Assembly: GCF_022539315.1 (NCBI RefSeq)
Contig: NC_066314.1
Location: 50,219,180-50,283,179, forward strand
Direction of reading: 5' to 3'
Length of the DNA: 64,000 bases
Source: Serinus canaria
Taxonomy: Eukaryota > Chordata > Aves > Passeriformes > Fringillidae
The position numbers and the translations under genes are program-made. A model generated the notes under the pieces. The model was not told the DNA's origin. It was given only the letters and a program-made list of their open reading frames with translations, and did not search any database. This document shows positions 55,201 to 64,000 of this stretch, in pieces (position 1 is the first letter of the stretch; each line of letters begins with the position of its first letter).

Positions 55201-58200
55201 GCTGTGTGGGGAACTTCAGTATTGATCTGCTCTGATGTAGGGTTAGAAAGCTAAAGCTGACATAGTTACTCCCCCAAGTATAACCATTTGCATCTGGTTT
55301 TCTTCCCAGACCTCCTGACAGTGAGTGAAACAGCCAATGAGCCACCACAGGAAGAGGGCAACTCTTTTAATTCTCCACGCAACCTGGCCATGGAAGCTAC
55401 CTACATCAATCATAACTTCTCCCAGCAGTGTCTGAGGATGGTAAGGCGGAACTGTGTTGAGTAGTGGGTCTGCATTCCAGAGTCTCAACAAGACACTTCA
55501 TTAAGTCTGCTTTAATACAGCACAGAAGCATTTTTATTGACAGTTGTGTTATACCAGTGGTCTTTCACTTTTGAAAGAGGTGGAATTATTTCTGGTGAGC
55601 AGTGTGACTTTGTTGTAGAAAGGTTTCCACCTTGATTTCACAGAGAAATCAGCCTACTCCCATTGATGATGTAGACAGGCTTCTCAGTACACTTAATGAA
55701 GCCTAAGTGCCAGTACAAGTACTGCTTATAGTGCTGTGACTAATGTGGGCATGAGGCTTTCATCAGCTGTCTTAATGTTTTGGTGTTTCTCTACAGAAGG
55801 GAAATCAGCTACTGTTGCTGTAAAAGAATATTTTTCCAATAGAGGAAAGCTGTCTCCTAACACGATCTGCTGTTTTCATCTGCAGGGAAAGGAGAAGTAC
55901 AAGTTTCCCAACCCAAACCCCTTTGTGGAGGATGACATGGATAAAAATGAAGTAGCCTCTGTTGCATACAGGTAAGTTAATATTTCTGATGCCCAGGTTT
56001 TGTCAGTGTGATACGCAGGCAAAACAGGTTGCTAGTGTTATTGATAGAAGCTTTGCCTTTAGAGGGATTCATGGATGACCTCACATCCAGTGAAAAGATA
56101 GATGAGGAAAAGATTTTGCTGAATGCTTCTGTGGATCTGGAAGAGAACAAAGGTCTGAATATAAAGGTCAGAAATAACCAGCTGGATTGTTTATCGGCAG
56201 GTACCGAAGGTGGAAGCTGGGAGATGATATAGATCTCATTGTCCGCTGTGAGCATGATGGAGTGATGACAGGAGCTAATGGAGAAGTGTCATTCATCAAC
56301 ATCAAAACACTGAACGAGTGGGATTCGAGGGTGAGGAAGAACAGGATCCCCAAGCTAGCTCTAACTGCTTCACTGCTGCCTGACATGCCAGGTACAGCAG
56401 GGAAGATGAGACAAACATCTGGCGGTGTCCCCCGGGTGTTACATTCCACTAAGGAGTATAACTTTGGTGGACAAGCAATACTGATGAGATTCTCCCCTAA
56501 ATGTGAGGTAGCTGGCTTGAGCCCTCTCGTCTCCCTGAGTGTTCAGCGCAGTAGCCAGTCTGTTCTTACGGTTCTCTTTAGAATTCTTTCCTCACTAGCT
56601 ACCACTTCTAACCAGTGCCACAAATGTTGAGCAATCTCAGCTGTTTGCATTTCTCCCTTCCCGGTGCAAGAGCTTTCTCTGTAGGCTGCAGTTCACACTC
56701 CTTCCTGTGCTACCGTAGGGTAGACAGTTTTCCTATGTGATGACAAGGTGGCTGAAGAGATGCCTGCTCTTGGCTTGTCAGGCTGACCCTGGTTTTGATT
56801 CTCCTCTCAGTATTGCAATGGGGTGGACTGGCGCCAGAAGCTGGACTCTCAGAGAGGGGCTGTCATTGCCACGGAGCTGAAGAACAACAGCTACAAACTG
56901 GCCCGCTGGACATGCTGTGCACTGCTGGCTGGATCAGAGTATCTTAAACTCGGGTAAGGGGGATGGTTCACACCAAATGTCTTCCAGGTGCATTTTCCAT
57001 TTTTAAATTTGGTGTATGGCTGAGTGAAGCATTTACAGAACGAGTAATCCTAAAATCACCCAGTGTTTGAGTGGTCAAGAAAGGAAAGCTTGTGGTGAGT
57101 GCACCAGCCTTGGTGTAAGCTGCTTCCCTTTAGCATCCAGCTATGACTGTCCCCACACATGAGGGACAGACAGGTGGCCTGTGTGGGCTCTCAGCCTCCT
57201 TGCTTTGGTCACCAACGAGGGAAATAAATACAGTGACTGTGTTGCCTGTCAGGAATCTGATTGAGATCTTCAGTGCCCTGTTACTGAGAAATTAGGTGGT
57301 AGGGGGAGATACAGCCACAGTGTTTTTAAACTGTCAGCTTAAAATCAGTTGAGTATTGTAGGTAATGAACAAGAGGCTTTTGCTAAATATTTAAGTTCTA
57401 GTGGTTCAGCAACCTCAGTTCCATCCACAGACACAGAATTGATTCTTTTCCATCTTTTTCATTCCAAGCTCCCAGCAAATCATGCTATTTCTTAATTTTA
57501 TCTGTGAGGCTAATTCTTCTTTATCTTTTGTACCTCTCCATCCGATTTGAGGATTTCCAGGTGCATTGCAGGTTGAGAGTTTGTAGCCAAGAAATCCTCT
57601 TAGCTTTCAGTGTGTGAGTATTAGGATTTTTTAGCCCAGAAAACAAAAATAAGATGTTCATGCTGCTTTTCTTGCTGGTGTTCTGCTGTCTGGGAGCAGT
57701 CTGATACCCCTCTGGTTTCTTCTTGCCCCCCTAGGTACGTATCCCGTTACCACGTGAAGGATTCTGCCCGCCACGTGATCCTGGGCACACAGCAGTTCAA
57801 GCCAAATGAATTTGCCAGCCAGATTAATCTGAGCATAGAGAATGCCTGGGGCATCCTGCGATGCGTCATTGACATCTGCATGAAGCTGGATGAGGGGAAG
57901 TACCTCATCCTCAAGGACCCCAACAAGCAGGTGATCCGCATCTACAGTTTGCCTGATGGCACCTTCAGCTCTGATGAAGATGAGGAGGATGAGGAGGAAG
58001 AAGAGGAAGAGGAAGGTTTGTAGCATACTTGGTGCTTTATGCTTTGAAGTGGTGTTCTAGTCTGGGTGAAAAGGGGTTATGTATGATGAAGACCAGAGCT
58101 AAAGGGTTGGATCTGACCAGTGCAACAGTGGGAGAGGAGCGAGGCTGGAGAATGTGTGTTCCCAAGAATGGGACTCTGTTGAAAATGTGTGGGTGACACT

Positions 58201-59033
58201 GGGAGTACTCAGCTGGAAGAAAAACAGCGCAGAGTTGGAGATGCAGATGTTGTGCCTCTGTACAGATACTTGGTGAGGACTGATTTTAGCAGGGTTTGGG
58301 GCGAGGTCCCAGGTCCAGAACACTGTCTGGCAGAATGAAGCCTGCCAAGAAGCCCTTCATTCAGTGGCCCTAAGGTCTGCAGGAGAGGGTGGGTGCTAAT
58401 TTCTGTTGATACTGGGATAATTTTTGACTGCAGTTTTAGAAATGGCAGTAACTATAAGGTGACACATTTAAAATGTGTGGTGACAGCGCAATTGAGGGAA
58501 CGTGATGAAGCTTTTCTGAAGTGACTCTTGAAGCTGAGCAATCACTGGCTGGTCTGGATGTGAGTTTTGGAGGATCAGTGGTGCCCAGTGGACAACTGCT
58601 GCCTTCCCTTCGCTGCCTGAAACCGTGTCTGGTGTGAGATCTGTGTATGCTCCACTGACAGAGGGAAGCCATTTATCCTAGAGCTCTTGCTTCTGTGATA
58701 GGAAAGATATCTCCCAGGTTATTTTTAGGCTGTAAGCTTAGCCTGGCTGCTCTGGATTTTATTATGGAAATGTTAGTTGGGTTGCTGCGTAATTAGGAAT
58801 GTAAATTGTGTATGACGAGTGTGTGGTCATGGCTGATGAGCAGGTTTGTTGGGAAGCTGGACAGAGGCAAGGAGTCACTTGGAGGTGGGACAAATCTTCC
58901 AAAGTGACAGCCTTGGTTTTTTGTGTTCCTTGTGGCATTTCCTTGACAGCAAGGGTTTAATTCTGGGGTTTTCTTCCCCCAGCTGCATTCGCTTAATTTC
59001 TGCTTCTCTTCTTTTTCAGAGGAAGAGAGCTGA
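52113..59033 (+). CDS. EIF3D: EIF3D, eukaryotic translation initiation factor 3 subunit D (complete, 14 coding exons)
   Basis: Subunit of the eIF3 complex that helps load mRNA on the 40S ribosome. It also has a cap-binding domain used for specialised eIF4E-independent initiation. Exons: 52113-52235, 52468-52513, 52897-53033, 53131-53216, 53695-53767, 53906-54018, 54227-54359, 54931-55078, 55310-55440, 55886-55971, 56201-56330, 56811-56953, 57735-58015, 59020-59033. The total is 1644 nt, 547 residues plus stop, against 548 in human. All junctions are GT-AG and keep frame. The N-terminus [18 protein letters not shown], the basic segment [15 protein letters not shown], the cap-binding-domain region beginning around residue 160, and the acidic tail after [10 protein letters not shown] are all present. 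The SS before the acidic run corresponds to the known CK2 sites. FOXRED2 starts immediately downstream on the same strand. Confidence 0.98.
52468..52513 (+). CDS. EIF3D: EIF3D exon 3 (46 nt)
   Basis: A tiny exon encoding [15 protein letters not shown] (residues 42-56) plus one base of Asn57. Acceptor TCTTAG, donor GTACGT. Confidence 0.95.
52897..53033 (+). CDS. EIF3D: EIF3D exon 4
   Basis: Residues 57-102, including [20 protein letters not shown] and [12 protein letters not shown]. Acceptor TTCCAG, donor GTAGCG, ending in phase 0. Confidence 0.96.
53131..53216 (+). CDS. EIF3D: EIF3D exon 5
   Basis: Residues 103-130 and two bases of Arg131: the strongly basic [15 protein letters not shown] segment, part of the N-terminal region that contacts RNA and the 40S/eIF3 core. 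Acceptor CTGCAG, donor GTGAGG. Confidence 0.96.
53695..53767 (+). CDS. EIF3D: EIF3D exon 6
   Basis: Residues 131-155, a basic Lys/Gln/Arg helix ([20 protein letters not shown]). Acceptor TTTTAG, donor GTAGAC (weak at +5), ending in phase 0 at Gln. Confidence 0.95.
53906..54018 (+). CDS. EIF3D: EIF3D exon 7
   Basis: Residues 156-192 and part of Ile193 ([20 protein letters not shown]...). The acceptor is a tandem CAG CAG (53900-53905). The downstream AG is chosen because it gives the conserved junction KSQ-KPRD. Use of the upstream AG would insert one Gln. Donor GTGAGT. Confidence 0.93.
54227..54359 (+). CDS. EIF3D: EIF3D exon 8
   Basis: Residues 193-237, including [19 protein letters not shown] and [16 protein letters not shown], the start of the cap-binding-domain core. 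Acceptor TTGCAG, donor GTACCC (weak), ending in phase 0. Confidence 0.96.
54931..55078 (+). CDS. EIF3D: EIF3D exon 9
   Basis: Residues 238-286 and one base of Asp287: [38 protein letters not shown] and [11 protein letters not shown]. Acceptor TCACAG, donor GTGAGG. Confidence 0.97.
55310..55440 (+). CDS. EIF3D: EIF3D exon 10
   Basis: Residues 287-330, including [20 protein letters not shown] and the [20 protein letters not shown] stretch, the region known as the RNA-gate side of the cap-binding domain. Acceptor TCCCAG, donor GTAAGG, ending in phase 0. Confidence 0.96.
55886..55971 (+). CDS. EIF3D: EIF3D exon 11
   Basis: Residues 331-358 and part of Arg359 ([20 protein letters not shown], then NEVASVAYR). 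Acceptor CTGCAG, donor GTAAGT. Confidence 0.96.
56201..56330 (+). CDS. EIF3D: EIF3D exon 12
   Basis: Residues 359-402: [20 protein letters not shown] and [20 protein letters not shown]. Acceptor CGGCAG, donor GTGAGG, ending in phase 0 after Ser-Arg. The joined sequence then reads Tyr-Cys-Asn-Gly, where human has His-Cys-Asn-Gly as I recall. Confidence 0.96.
56811..56953 (+). CDS. EIF3D: EIF3D exon 13
   Basis: Residues 403-449 and part of Gly450: [40 protein letters not shown]. Acceptor TCTCAG, donor GTAAGG. Confidence 0.97.
57735..58015 (+). CDS. EIF3D: EIF3D exon 14
   Basis: Residues 450-543 and one base of Glu544. It holds [40 protein letters not shown], and the acidic tail starting at [10 protein letters not shown]. 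The two serines are the counterparts of the human CK2 sites. The donor is GTTTGT, weak. Without splicing the frame would end at the TAG at 58021 as ...EEGL. Confidence 0.93.
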
Positions 59034-59160
59034 ACCCTGCAACCAGCACTGAGGGCCTGCAGTGCCCGGGCAGCCCTGGTCCGGGGATGAGCTGTGGCTG
59101 TACCTTTGCCCCAGCTGCGCTGCACATCGATCATAAACGGGGGGAAGGCTGAATAAAGTT
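59020..59160 (+). CDS. EIF3D: EIF3D exon 15: last four codons and 3' UTR
   Basis: The acceptor TTTTTCAG precedes 59020. The exon completes the acidic tail as Glu-Glu-Glu-Ser (residues 544-547) and stops at TGA 59031-59033. The 3' UTR is short, about 140 nt, with AATAAA at 59152-59157. The exon extends past the signal to an unresolved cleavage site near 59175. Confidence 0.85.
59152..59157 (+). terminator. EIF3D: EIF3D poly(A) signal
   Basis: AATAAA 119 nt after the stop codon, followed by a GT-rich stretch (TTTCTGTGTGTGTGCGTGGTT) that would serve as the downstream element. That stretch lies directly against the next CpG island. Confidence 0.9.
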
Positions 59161-59189
59161 GATTTGCCGACTGCCGGCGCTGTTTCTGT

Positions 59190-59960
59190 GTGTGTGCGTG
59201 GTTCGGGTATCCGCCGCGGTCACGGCTCCGTCCCGCGCCTGCCCCTTTAAGCGCCGCCCGCCCCCGGACACGTGGTGCGCGCGCCGCCATGGTGCCGGCG
59301 GCGGGAAGCGGCGGTGGCGGCGTCACGTGACGCGGGGAGCGCGCCGCCCCCCTCGCTCGCCCCCGCAGCGGGCGGGAGGTAGCGCCGTGCCCGCCCCGCC
59401 CTCACCGGGCGGCGCGGGAAGAAGGAGGGAGCGGAGCGGGAGGAGCGGAGCGGCGGGAGCTCCATGGTACAGGTGCGGCCCCGGGCAGGATGGGTGCGGA
59501 CGGGCGGTGGCGGCCCTGCGCGTCATGTGCGCTGCGCCTCGTGCGCCGTTTGGCGGGGGCGGGGGCATCAGGGCCGGGACCGTATTGGCGGGGGAGCGAG
59601 GGCAGCTCTGGGCACCCCATCTCCCATTGGCTGGGGGGCTTGCGCTGCCCGTCCCCATTGGCTGGTGGGGCGCAGAGGCGCTCGCGACCAGCAGTCCACA
59701 GGTGCTGCCCCACCTTGCCACCTGTGTGGTGTGGCGGGGGCCACTGTGCTCCCATTGGCTGGAAGGCCAGGGACACCTGCTGCTATTGGCTGGCAGGGAG
59801 CAGCGCCCTGTTCCAACACCCCACCCTGTGTGGGGGTGTCATGGCGGCCGTGGCCGAGGACTAGTGGGGTCGGGGGTCTCTTGCGGGGAGTCTGCAGCCC
59901 CTGGGGTGACGCCTCCCGGTCCTCTTCCCTTCAGGGCCGGCTGCGCCAGCCTCGCCATGG
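59190..59960 (+). promoter_or_regulatory. FOXRED2: FOXRED2 CpG-island promoter, exon 1 and intron 1
   Basis: Very CpG-dense from about 59200 to 59600 and TATA-less. It contains CACGTG at 59269-59274 and the 12-bp palindrome CGTCACGTGACG at 59321-59332. A likely non-coding exon 1 ends at 59472 (CAG|GTGCGG) and joins exon 2 at 59935 (TTCAG|GGCCGG). Intron 1 (59473-59934) carries five ATTGG words, four of them in the form ATTGGCTGG, i.e. inverted CCAAT boxes. The transcription start is not resolved. The exon 1 donor is inferred from context, not from transcripts. Confidence 0.65.
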
Positions 59961-60480
59961 TCCCGGCGGTCTGCGGGACGCTCCTGGGGCTGGCCCTGTA
60001 CGCCAGCAGCCTATGCGCGATAAGTGGCGCCACGTTCCTCTACCACGACTACTGCGTCATCGGGGCCGGCCCCGCGGGCTTGCAGGCGGCCTATTTCCTC
60101 CAGCAAGCCGGCCGGGACTACGTCGTCTTTGAGCGGAGTCATGCTCCCGGCAGCTTCTTCGCGCTCTACCCTCGGCACCGCAAACTCATCAGCATCAACA
60201 AGCAGTACACGGGCAAGTCCAACAGCGAGTTCAACCTCCGCCACGACTGGAATTCGCTCCTCAGCCACGACCGGCGGCTGCTATTCCGACGCTACTCTCG
60301 TGACTTCTTCCCCGACGCTGACACGATGGTGCGTTACCTGGAGGACTTTGCTTCCCTGCTGAAGCTGCGGGTTCAGTACAACTCAGCCATCATCCATGTG
60401 ACACTGGAGAAGAATGAGCAGGCCTGGAACGGCCATTATTTTCTCCTGACCGACCAGGACAGGAAGAACTACAAGTGCAG
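59935..60480 (+). CDS. FOXRED2: FOXRED2 exon 2, first coding exon (start codon at 59957)
   Basis: 22 nt of 5' UTR then residues 1-174 and two bases of Ser175. It carries the signal peptide, the FAD motif and [19 protein letters not shown]. Acceptor TTCAG, donor GTAATG (weak at +5). Confidence 0.93.
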
Positions 60481-63400
60481 GTAATGGGCAAACCTGGGGC
60501 TTGACATGCAGCTCAGAGCTTTGCCCTGTTGAGGCATGAGTATCCGAGCATGGAGATTTCACAGCCTCTTAGAACCTTAATCACCATCGGGGTGGAGAAC
60601 ATCTTTTAGGGATTGGCAAGCGGATAGGTGGAATAACTGCTCCTGGGAAGGCATTGCCTTTCACGAGCAGTGTTTTGCTTTGGGCAGCTGAGGAGGTTGG
60701 GAGGGCAGACACAAATTGGCTGCCATGGCCATCACTGCAGCGTCTGTCCTTGATAAGTATGCTTGAAGGCACTTTTGTTTTATCACTAGATAATTGCTGT
60801 CTGTGAAAAAAGTAACTCACTTGTACTCACAGCCAACACTGCCTTTATTACAAACTGGATTGAGTCAGTGCAGTGACATCTTGCTCCCGTTTTCCCGCGT
60901 GTGCTCAGGGGTGTGTCCCAGACAAGTGAAACCCTTGGTTGGCACAGAGCTGGAAGAGGCCGGGGAGAAGCAGAGGAAAGTGAGGAATTTTTGGGGGAGG
61001 GGCAAGGAGTGTAAGAAATAACCCTCAGGGCTGCTGGTCGCTGAATTCCCCTTCCACTCGTCCTATTTACGTGTATGTATCCCGTACCACCACTTAGCTC
61101 CATTCCTAAAAACCTCAAAGTTACTCGTGTGAACATACGGAGTATATTTCTCACCTCTCCTGAGAGCCTCAGCTCTACGACAGCAGGTCGTGCTGGCTGT
61201 CACTTGCCGGTGTGCTGCTGGCAGGCTCCGAGGGGACAGAAGGCAATCCCGGACACCCACGTACCGCGAATGAGTTGCCCTCGGGACGCTGTGTAAGCAA
61301 GGCTGGGACAGCAGGCAGTGCTGCTTGCCTCAGCTGCCTGGTGCTTCCAAGTCACAAAAACTTCCTCAAGAATCAAGTAAAAGCTCTTATGGAGTGATAT
61401 AAAAAGATCACTGTAGTTATTTTTGGTGTTAACAATTAGTGATGTTGCTAACGTGTTTTTATGACTGGCAGTTACATTTCAAAATATCAAAACTATTCCC
61501 TGTCTGTCTTAAGAATGACTTCTGCTCTGCCAAAAGTCAACTCAAATTTTACATTCAAGTCATTTTTATGCAACATATAATCAACCTGTGATACTGTCAG
61601 TGAGTTCATATGAGTAGAAGTTGCATTCATGAACAGGCAAGGGAGATGTATATATATACAGCACCCACACTGACTGTTGCTATATATAACAGTGTTCCTA
61701 GTTGTCCTGAGGATAGGGAAGAGAGGAGCAGGTCACTAGTTGAAGCTAGGTAGAAGTTTCTCTTGAAACCATGACCTGTGCAGCTGGTCCAGTGTCACTG
61801 TGGGGGTCACATTGCAGCCACCTTCCACAGTGAGAGGAGGGAGGCGGAAGGAATGAGGAGATGGGGCCCCTTTCCTGAAATTCCTGCATTTCCACATGCT
61901 ATCCCTGTTCTTGCAGCTCTTTGTTGGTTGCTGCTGGGATGTGGGTTCCCAATGTGGTAAACTTTCCTGGCTCAGAGTATGTTGAGGGTTACGAGACTGT
62001 GTCCATCAACCCGGAGGACTTCACTGGCCAAACTGTGTTGATCTTGGGCCGAGGGAACTCGGCCTTCGAGACAGCGGAGAACATCCTGGGTGTCACGAAT
62101 TTCATCCACATGGTGAGCCGGTCCCGTGTGCGCCTCTCTTGGGCCACCCACTACGTCGGGGATCTGAGGTAAGGAACTGCTCCTATTCCTGTTTCTAACA
62201 CAGCTGGAATATTAACAAGGAGAATCACCTCTTTCCCCGGCGACAGGCTGGACTGGTGCTGTCATGGGGGCCATAGGGGAAATATGGGGCTTTCTATAGG
62301 TCCTTGCTTTAAAGCAATCCAGGTTGCAGTTGCTGAACACAGAGGCTTGGTGAGAGCTTTTTAGGACCTAAAATAGAAACATGTCCACTTGGAAACTATA
62401 ATCTTTAAAATGTACTGGCTTTCAAGTTATTCCCTTGCTTCTAGTTACAGAGGAAAGTTAGGAGGTTGGCTACATCATGCAAGGACAGTGAGTGATGAAT
62501 GATTCCATTTTCAGCAGCCAGGACTGAACCTCCCTTCTTTACATTCTTGTATTTTCCATAGAGCAGTTAACAACGGCCTGCTGGACACCTACCAGCTGAA
62601 ATCTCTGGATGGGCTTCTGGAGGGTGACCTGGAAGATCTGGCTATTGTTAAGGACAAAAAGGGAAAGTTGCACATCACACTGAGGTTCTATTTGGAGAAC
62701 AGGAACATTAGTGCAGGCATTGACTCCATCACCCTCCCTCAGGATGAACTGGACAATTTTGCCACCCGCGCACCTTACGACCGTGTCATCCGCTGCCTGG
62801 GCTGGAAGTTTGACTTCTCTATCTATAACAGGTGAGGGAGAACCAGGATCTCCATGAAAATAGGTATTTAGCCTGAAGTAGGGAGGAAAGGGAAGAACAG
62901 GTCTTCTTCTGGCAGCATTGTTTGGACCTCTGTGTGCTCTGAGCTTCTTGGTGCTGCACAGTCCTTTGTTTATCCTGCAGGTGAGGCTGAGTCCAGTGGG
63001 AACATGTGTCACTGCCCTCTGACCAACAGGCTTTAAGGCTGTACCGATGGGAGCAATGAGACCTGAGTGACACAGAAAAGCTTGTACCTTCAGAACTTAA
63101 CATCCTGACCTGCCAGATCACAAGAACGAGGCTAGCAATAATTGGGGTTTTTTTCTGAAATGAGGATGATAAAGGTGCAGATCACTACAAAAAGGTTTTG
63201 TTGGGGAAAAAAAATTCCCTGAGGATGCAACCTTCATTCCACCTTGGTATGGAATGATACTGCTAACTTCACTGTATCTTCCAAAATTCATTGTAGTGGC
63301 TCCACTGACAATTAGACCTTGTCCAGGGCTATCTTGAGATGGGCACCCTTATCCTCCAAATATCCTCATTTTAGTAGTAAATGTCACTGAAGGCAGCAGG

Positions 63401-63680
63401 GGTATGAATCGGCAGAATCTTGCCGTGGCTGCAAAATAATGTGTATCAGAAACCCTTTTTATTTTTCTACTCCTGTCCTTCCTGATAGCCTGCTCTTCTC
63501 CTTTGCATATCAGATCCCTGAGAATGATGCCAGGAAAAGGGAATATTAAGAAGTATCCTCAAATCAAACCAAACTACGAATCTAGAGGCACTCGAGGGCT
63601 CTTTGTTCTTGGTACTGCTAGCCATTCAGTTGACTTCAGGAAATCTGCTGGGGGCTTCATCCATGGATTCCGGTATACAA
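59957..63680 (+). CDS. FOXRED2: FOXRED2 (ERFAD), FAD-dependent oxidoreductase of ER-associated degradation, first four coding exons (partial)
   Basis: An ER-lumen flavoprotein that in mammals works with SEL1L, OS-9 and ERdj5 in ER-associated degradation. Exons: 59957-60480, 61917-62168, 62562-62831, 63514-63680, all GT-AG and in frame, giving 404 residues plus one base. The gene continues past the right edge; mammalian protein is about 680 residues. Visible: a signal peptide ([20 protein letters not shown]), the FAD-binding Rossmann motif GAGPAG at residues 36-41, the flavin-monooxygenase-like [13 protein letters not shown] and [14 protein letters not shown] stretches, and the second dinucleotide motif GRGNSAFE at 219-226. 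ATG at 59957 has a strong context (GCCATGG). The frame is open upstream through GC-rich DNA, but the signal peptide directly follows this Met, which fixes the start. Confidence 0.96.
60481..61916 (+). other. FOXRED2: FOXRED2 intron 2
   Basis: 1436-nt intron with no internal exon supported. It contains the 14-bp palindrome TGTATATATATACA at 61647-61660. Nothing else is notable. Confidence 0.85.
61917..62168 (+). CDS. FOXRED2: FOXRED2 exon 3
   Basis: Residues 175-258 and part of Arg259: [20 protein letters not shown], the [20 protein letters not shown] stretch with the second nucleotide-binding motif, and [16 protein letters not shown]. Acceptor TTGCAG, donor GTAAGG. Confidence 0.96.
62169..62561 (+). 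other. FOXRED2: FOXRED2 intron 3
   Basis: 393-nt intron, donor GTAAGG, acceptor CCATAG. I see nothing else in it. Confidence 0.9.
62562..62831 (+). CDS. FOXRED2: FOXRED2 exon 4
   Basis: Residues 259-348 and part of Arg349: [20 protein letters not shown], an [20 protein letters not shown] stretch, and [18 protein letters not shown]. Acceptor CCATAG, donor GTGAGG. Confidence 0.96.
62832..63513 (+). other. FOXRED2: FOXRED2 intron 4
   Basis: 682-nt intron, donor GTGAGG, acceptor ATCAG. I see nothing else in it. Confidence 0.9.
63514..63680 (+). CDS. FOXRED2: FOXRED2 exon 5
   Basis: Residues 349-404 and one base of residue 405: [40 protein letters not shown], and [11 protein letters not shown]. 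Acceptor ATCAG, donor GTGAGT. The next exon is not in the window. Confidence 0.95.
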
Positions 63681-64000
63681 GTGAGTACTGGGGTGTACAG
63701 AAAGGGCAGAGGTGGAAATCGTTCCTCCCTTCAAAAGAACAATCCATAGCTTACTGCTGGAAAGAGATTACCCTTAGTCTTGTTCTGGCAATAAAAAGGA
63801 CAAAACACAGTTAAGCTGCAGCTGCATAATATGAAGCGGAGGAGAAGTGACTTGGGGTCATATATGAAGTTTTTGGTTGTCTGTCTTTGTTTTGGCTTGT
63901 ATCTCCTTTGCTCACTGTCTGTTATTTATGTAACACAATAGATTTCTTCCTGACAGATGCTCTGCCTTGTGACAGGCTGTGGGTGAGAGGTCTGTGCTGT
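63681..64000 (+). other. FOXRED2: FOXRED2 intron 5, start only
   Basis: Begins GTGAGT and runs to the window edge. An acceptor-like TTCCTGACAG near 63948-63957 is followed by sequence that does not translate to the expected FOXRED2 continuation, so I do not call an exon there. Confidence 0.75.

Noticed and set aside
59159..59956. Possible 266-residue N-terminal extension of FOXRED2
   Set aside because: The frame is open only because stops are rare in CpG-rich DNA. It begins at a non-ATG codon overlapping the EIF3D 3' end, and would place the signal peptide internally.
63948..64000. Possible next FOXRED2 exon after TTCCTGACAG
   Set aside because: The downstream translation does not resemble the FOXRED2 continuation after GFRYT, and the stretch is too short to test.

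Overview
This is a vertebrate nuclear sequence, most likely from a bird. Three things point there. Genes are split by canonical GT-AG introns. The recognisable young-looking interspersed repeats are CR1 LINE fragments (10091-10250, 13917-14222, 25025-25200, 48321-48726), and I see no mammalian Alu, B1 or L1 elements. Introns and gene spacing are short at the right end. The gene order CACNG2, EIF3D, FOXRED2, all on the + strand, matches the conserved block at human 22q12.3, which I recall from general knowledge and did not search.

Layout. Positions 1-31988 hold no coding exon I can recognise and are best read as part of the long first intron of CACNG2. That stretch contains CR1 and older amniote repeat relics and two short-loop hairpins. 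CACNG2 (stargazin, TARP gamma-2) exons 2, 3 and 4 lie at 31989-32072, 35755-35895 and 36327-36862, ending in the PDZ ligand TTPV. An A-rich 3' UTR and a GC/CpG-rich stretch follow to about 39580. Positions 39580-51580 are intergenic, with a CR1 copy bearing a 10-bp flanking duplication, a perfect 24-bp hairpin and no convincing gene.

EIF3D is complete. A CpG-island promoter and non-coding exon 1 (about 51585-51804) are followed by 14 coding exons from 52113 to 59033, giving a predicted 547-residue protein, with a poly(A) signal at 59152. The next CpG island starts within about 50 bp and carries the promoter of FOXRED2 (ERFAD). The first four coding exons of FOXRED2 (59957-63680, about 404 residues) are present and the rest lies beyond the right edge.

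The three proteins have unrelated jobs: AMPA-receptor trafficking at synapses, translation initiation, and ER-associated degradation. They are neighbours by conserved synteny, not as a functional system. I found no previously undescribed biological system. The observations most worth checking are the near-perfect hairpins at 10939-11000 and 39884-39934, an evenly spaced inverted CCAAT-box array in FOXRED2 intron 1, an overlapping upstream ORF in FOXRED2, and the weak final splice donor of EIF3D.
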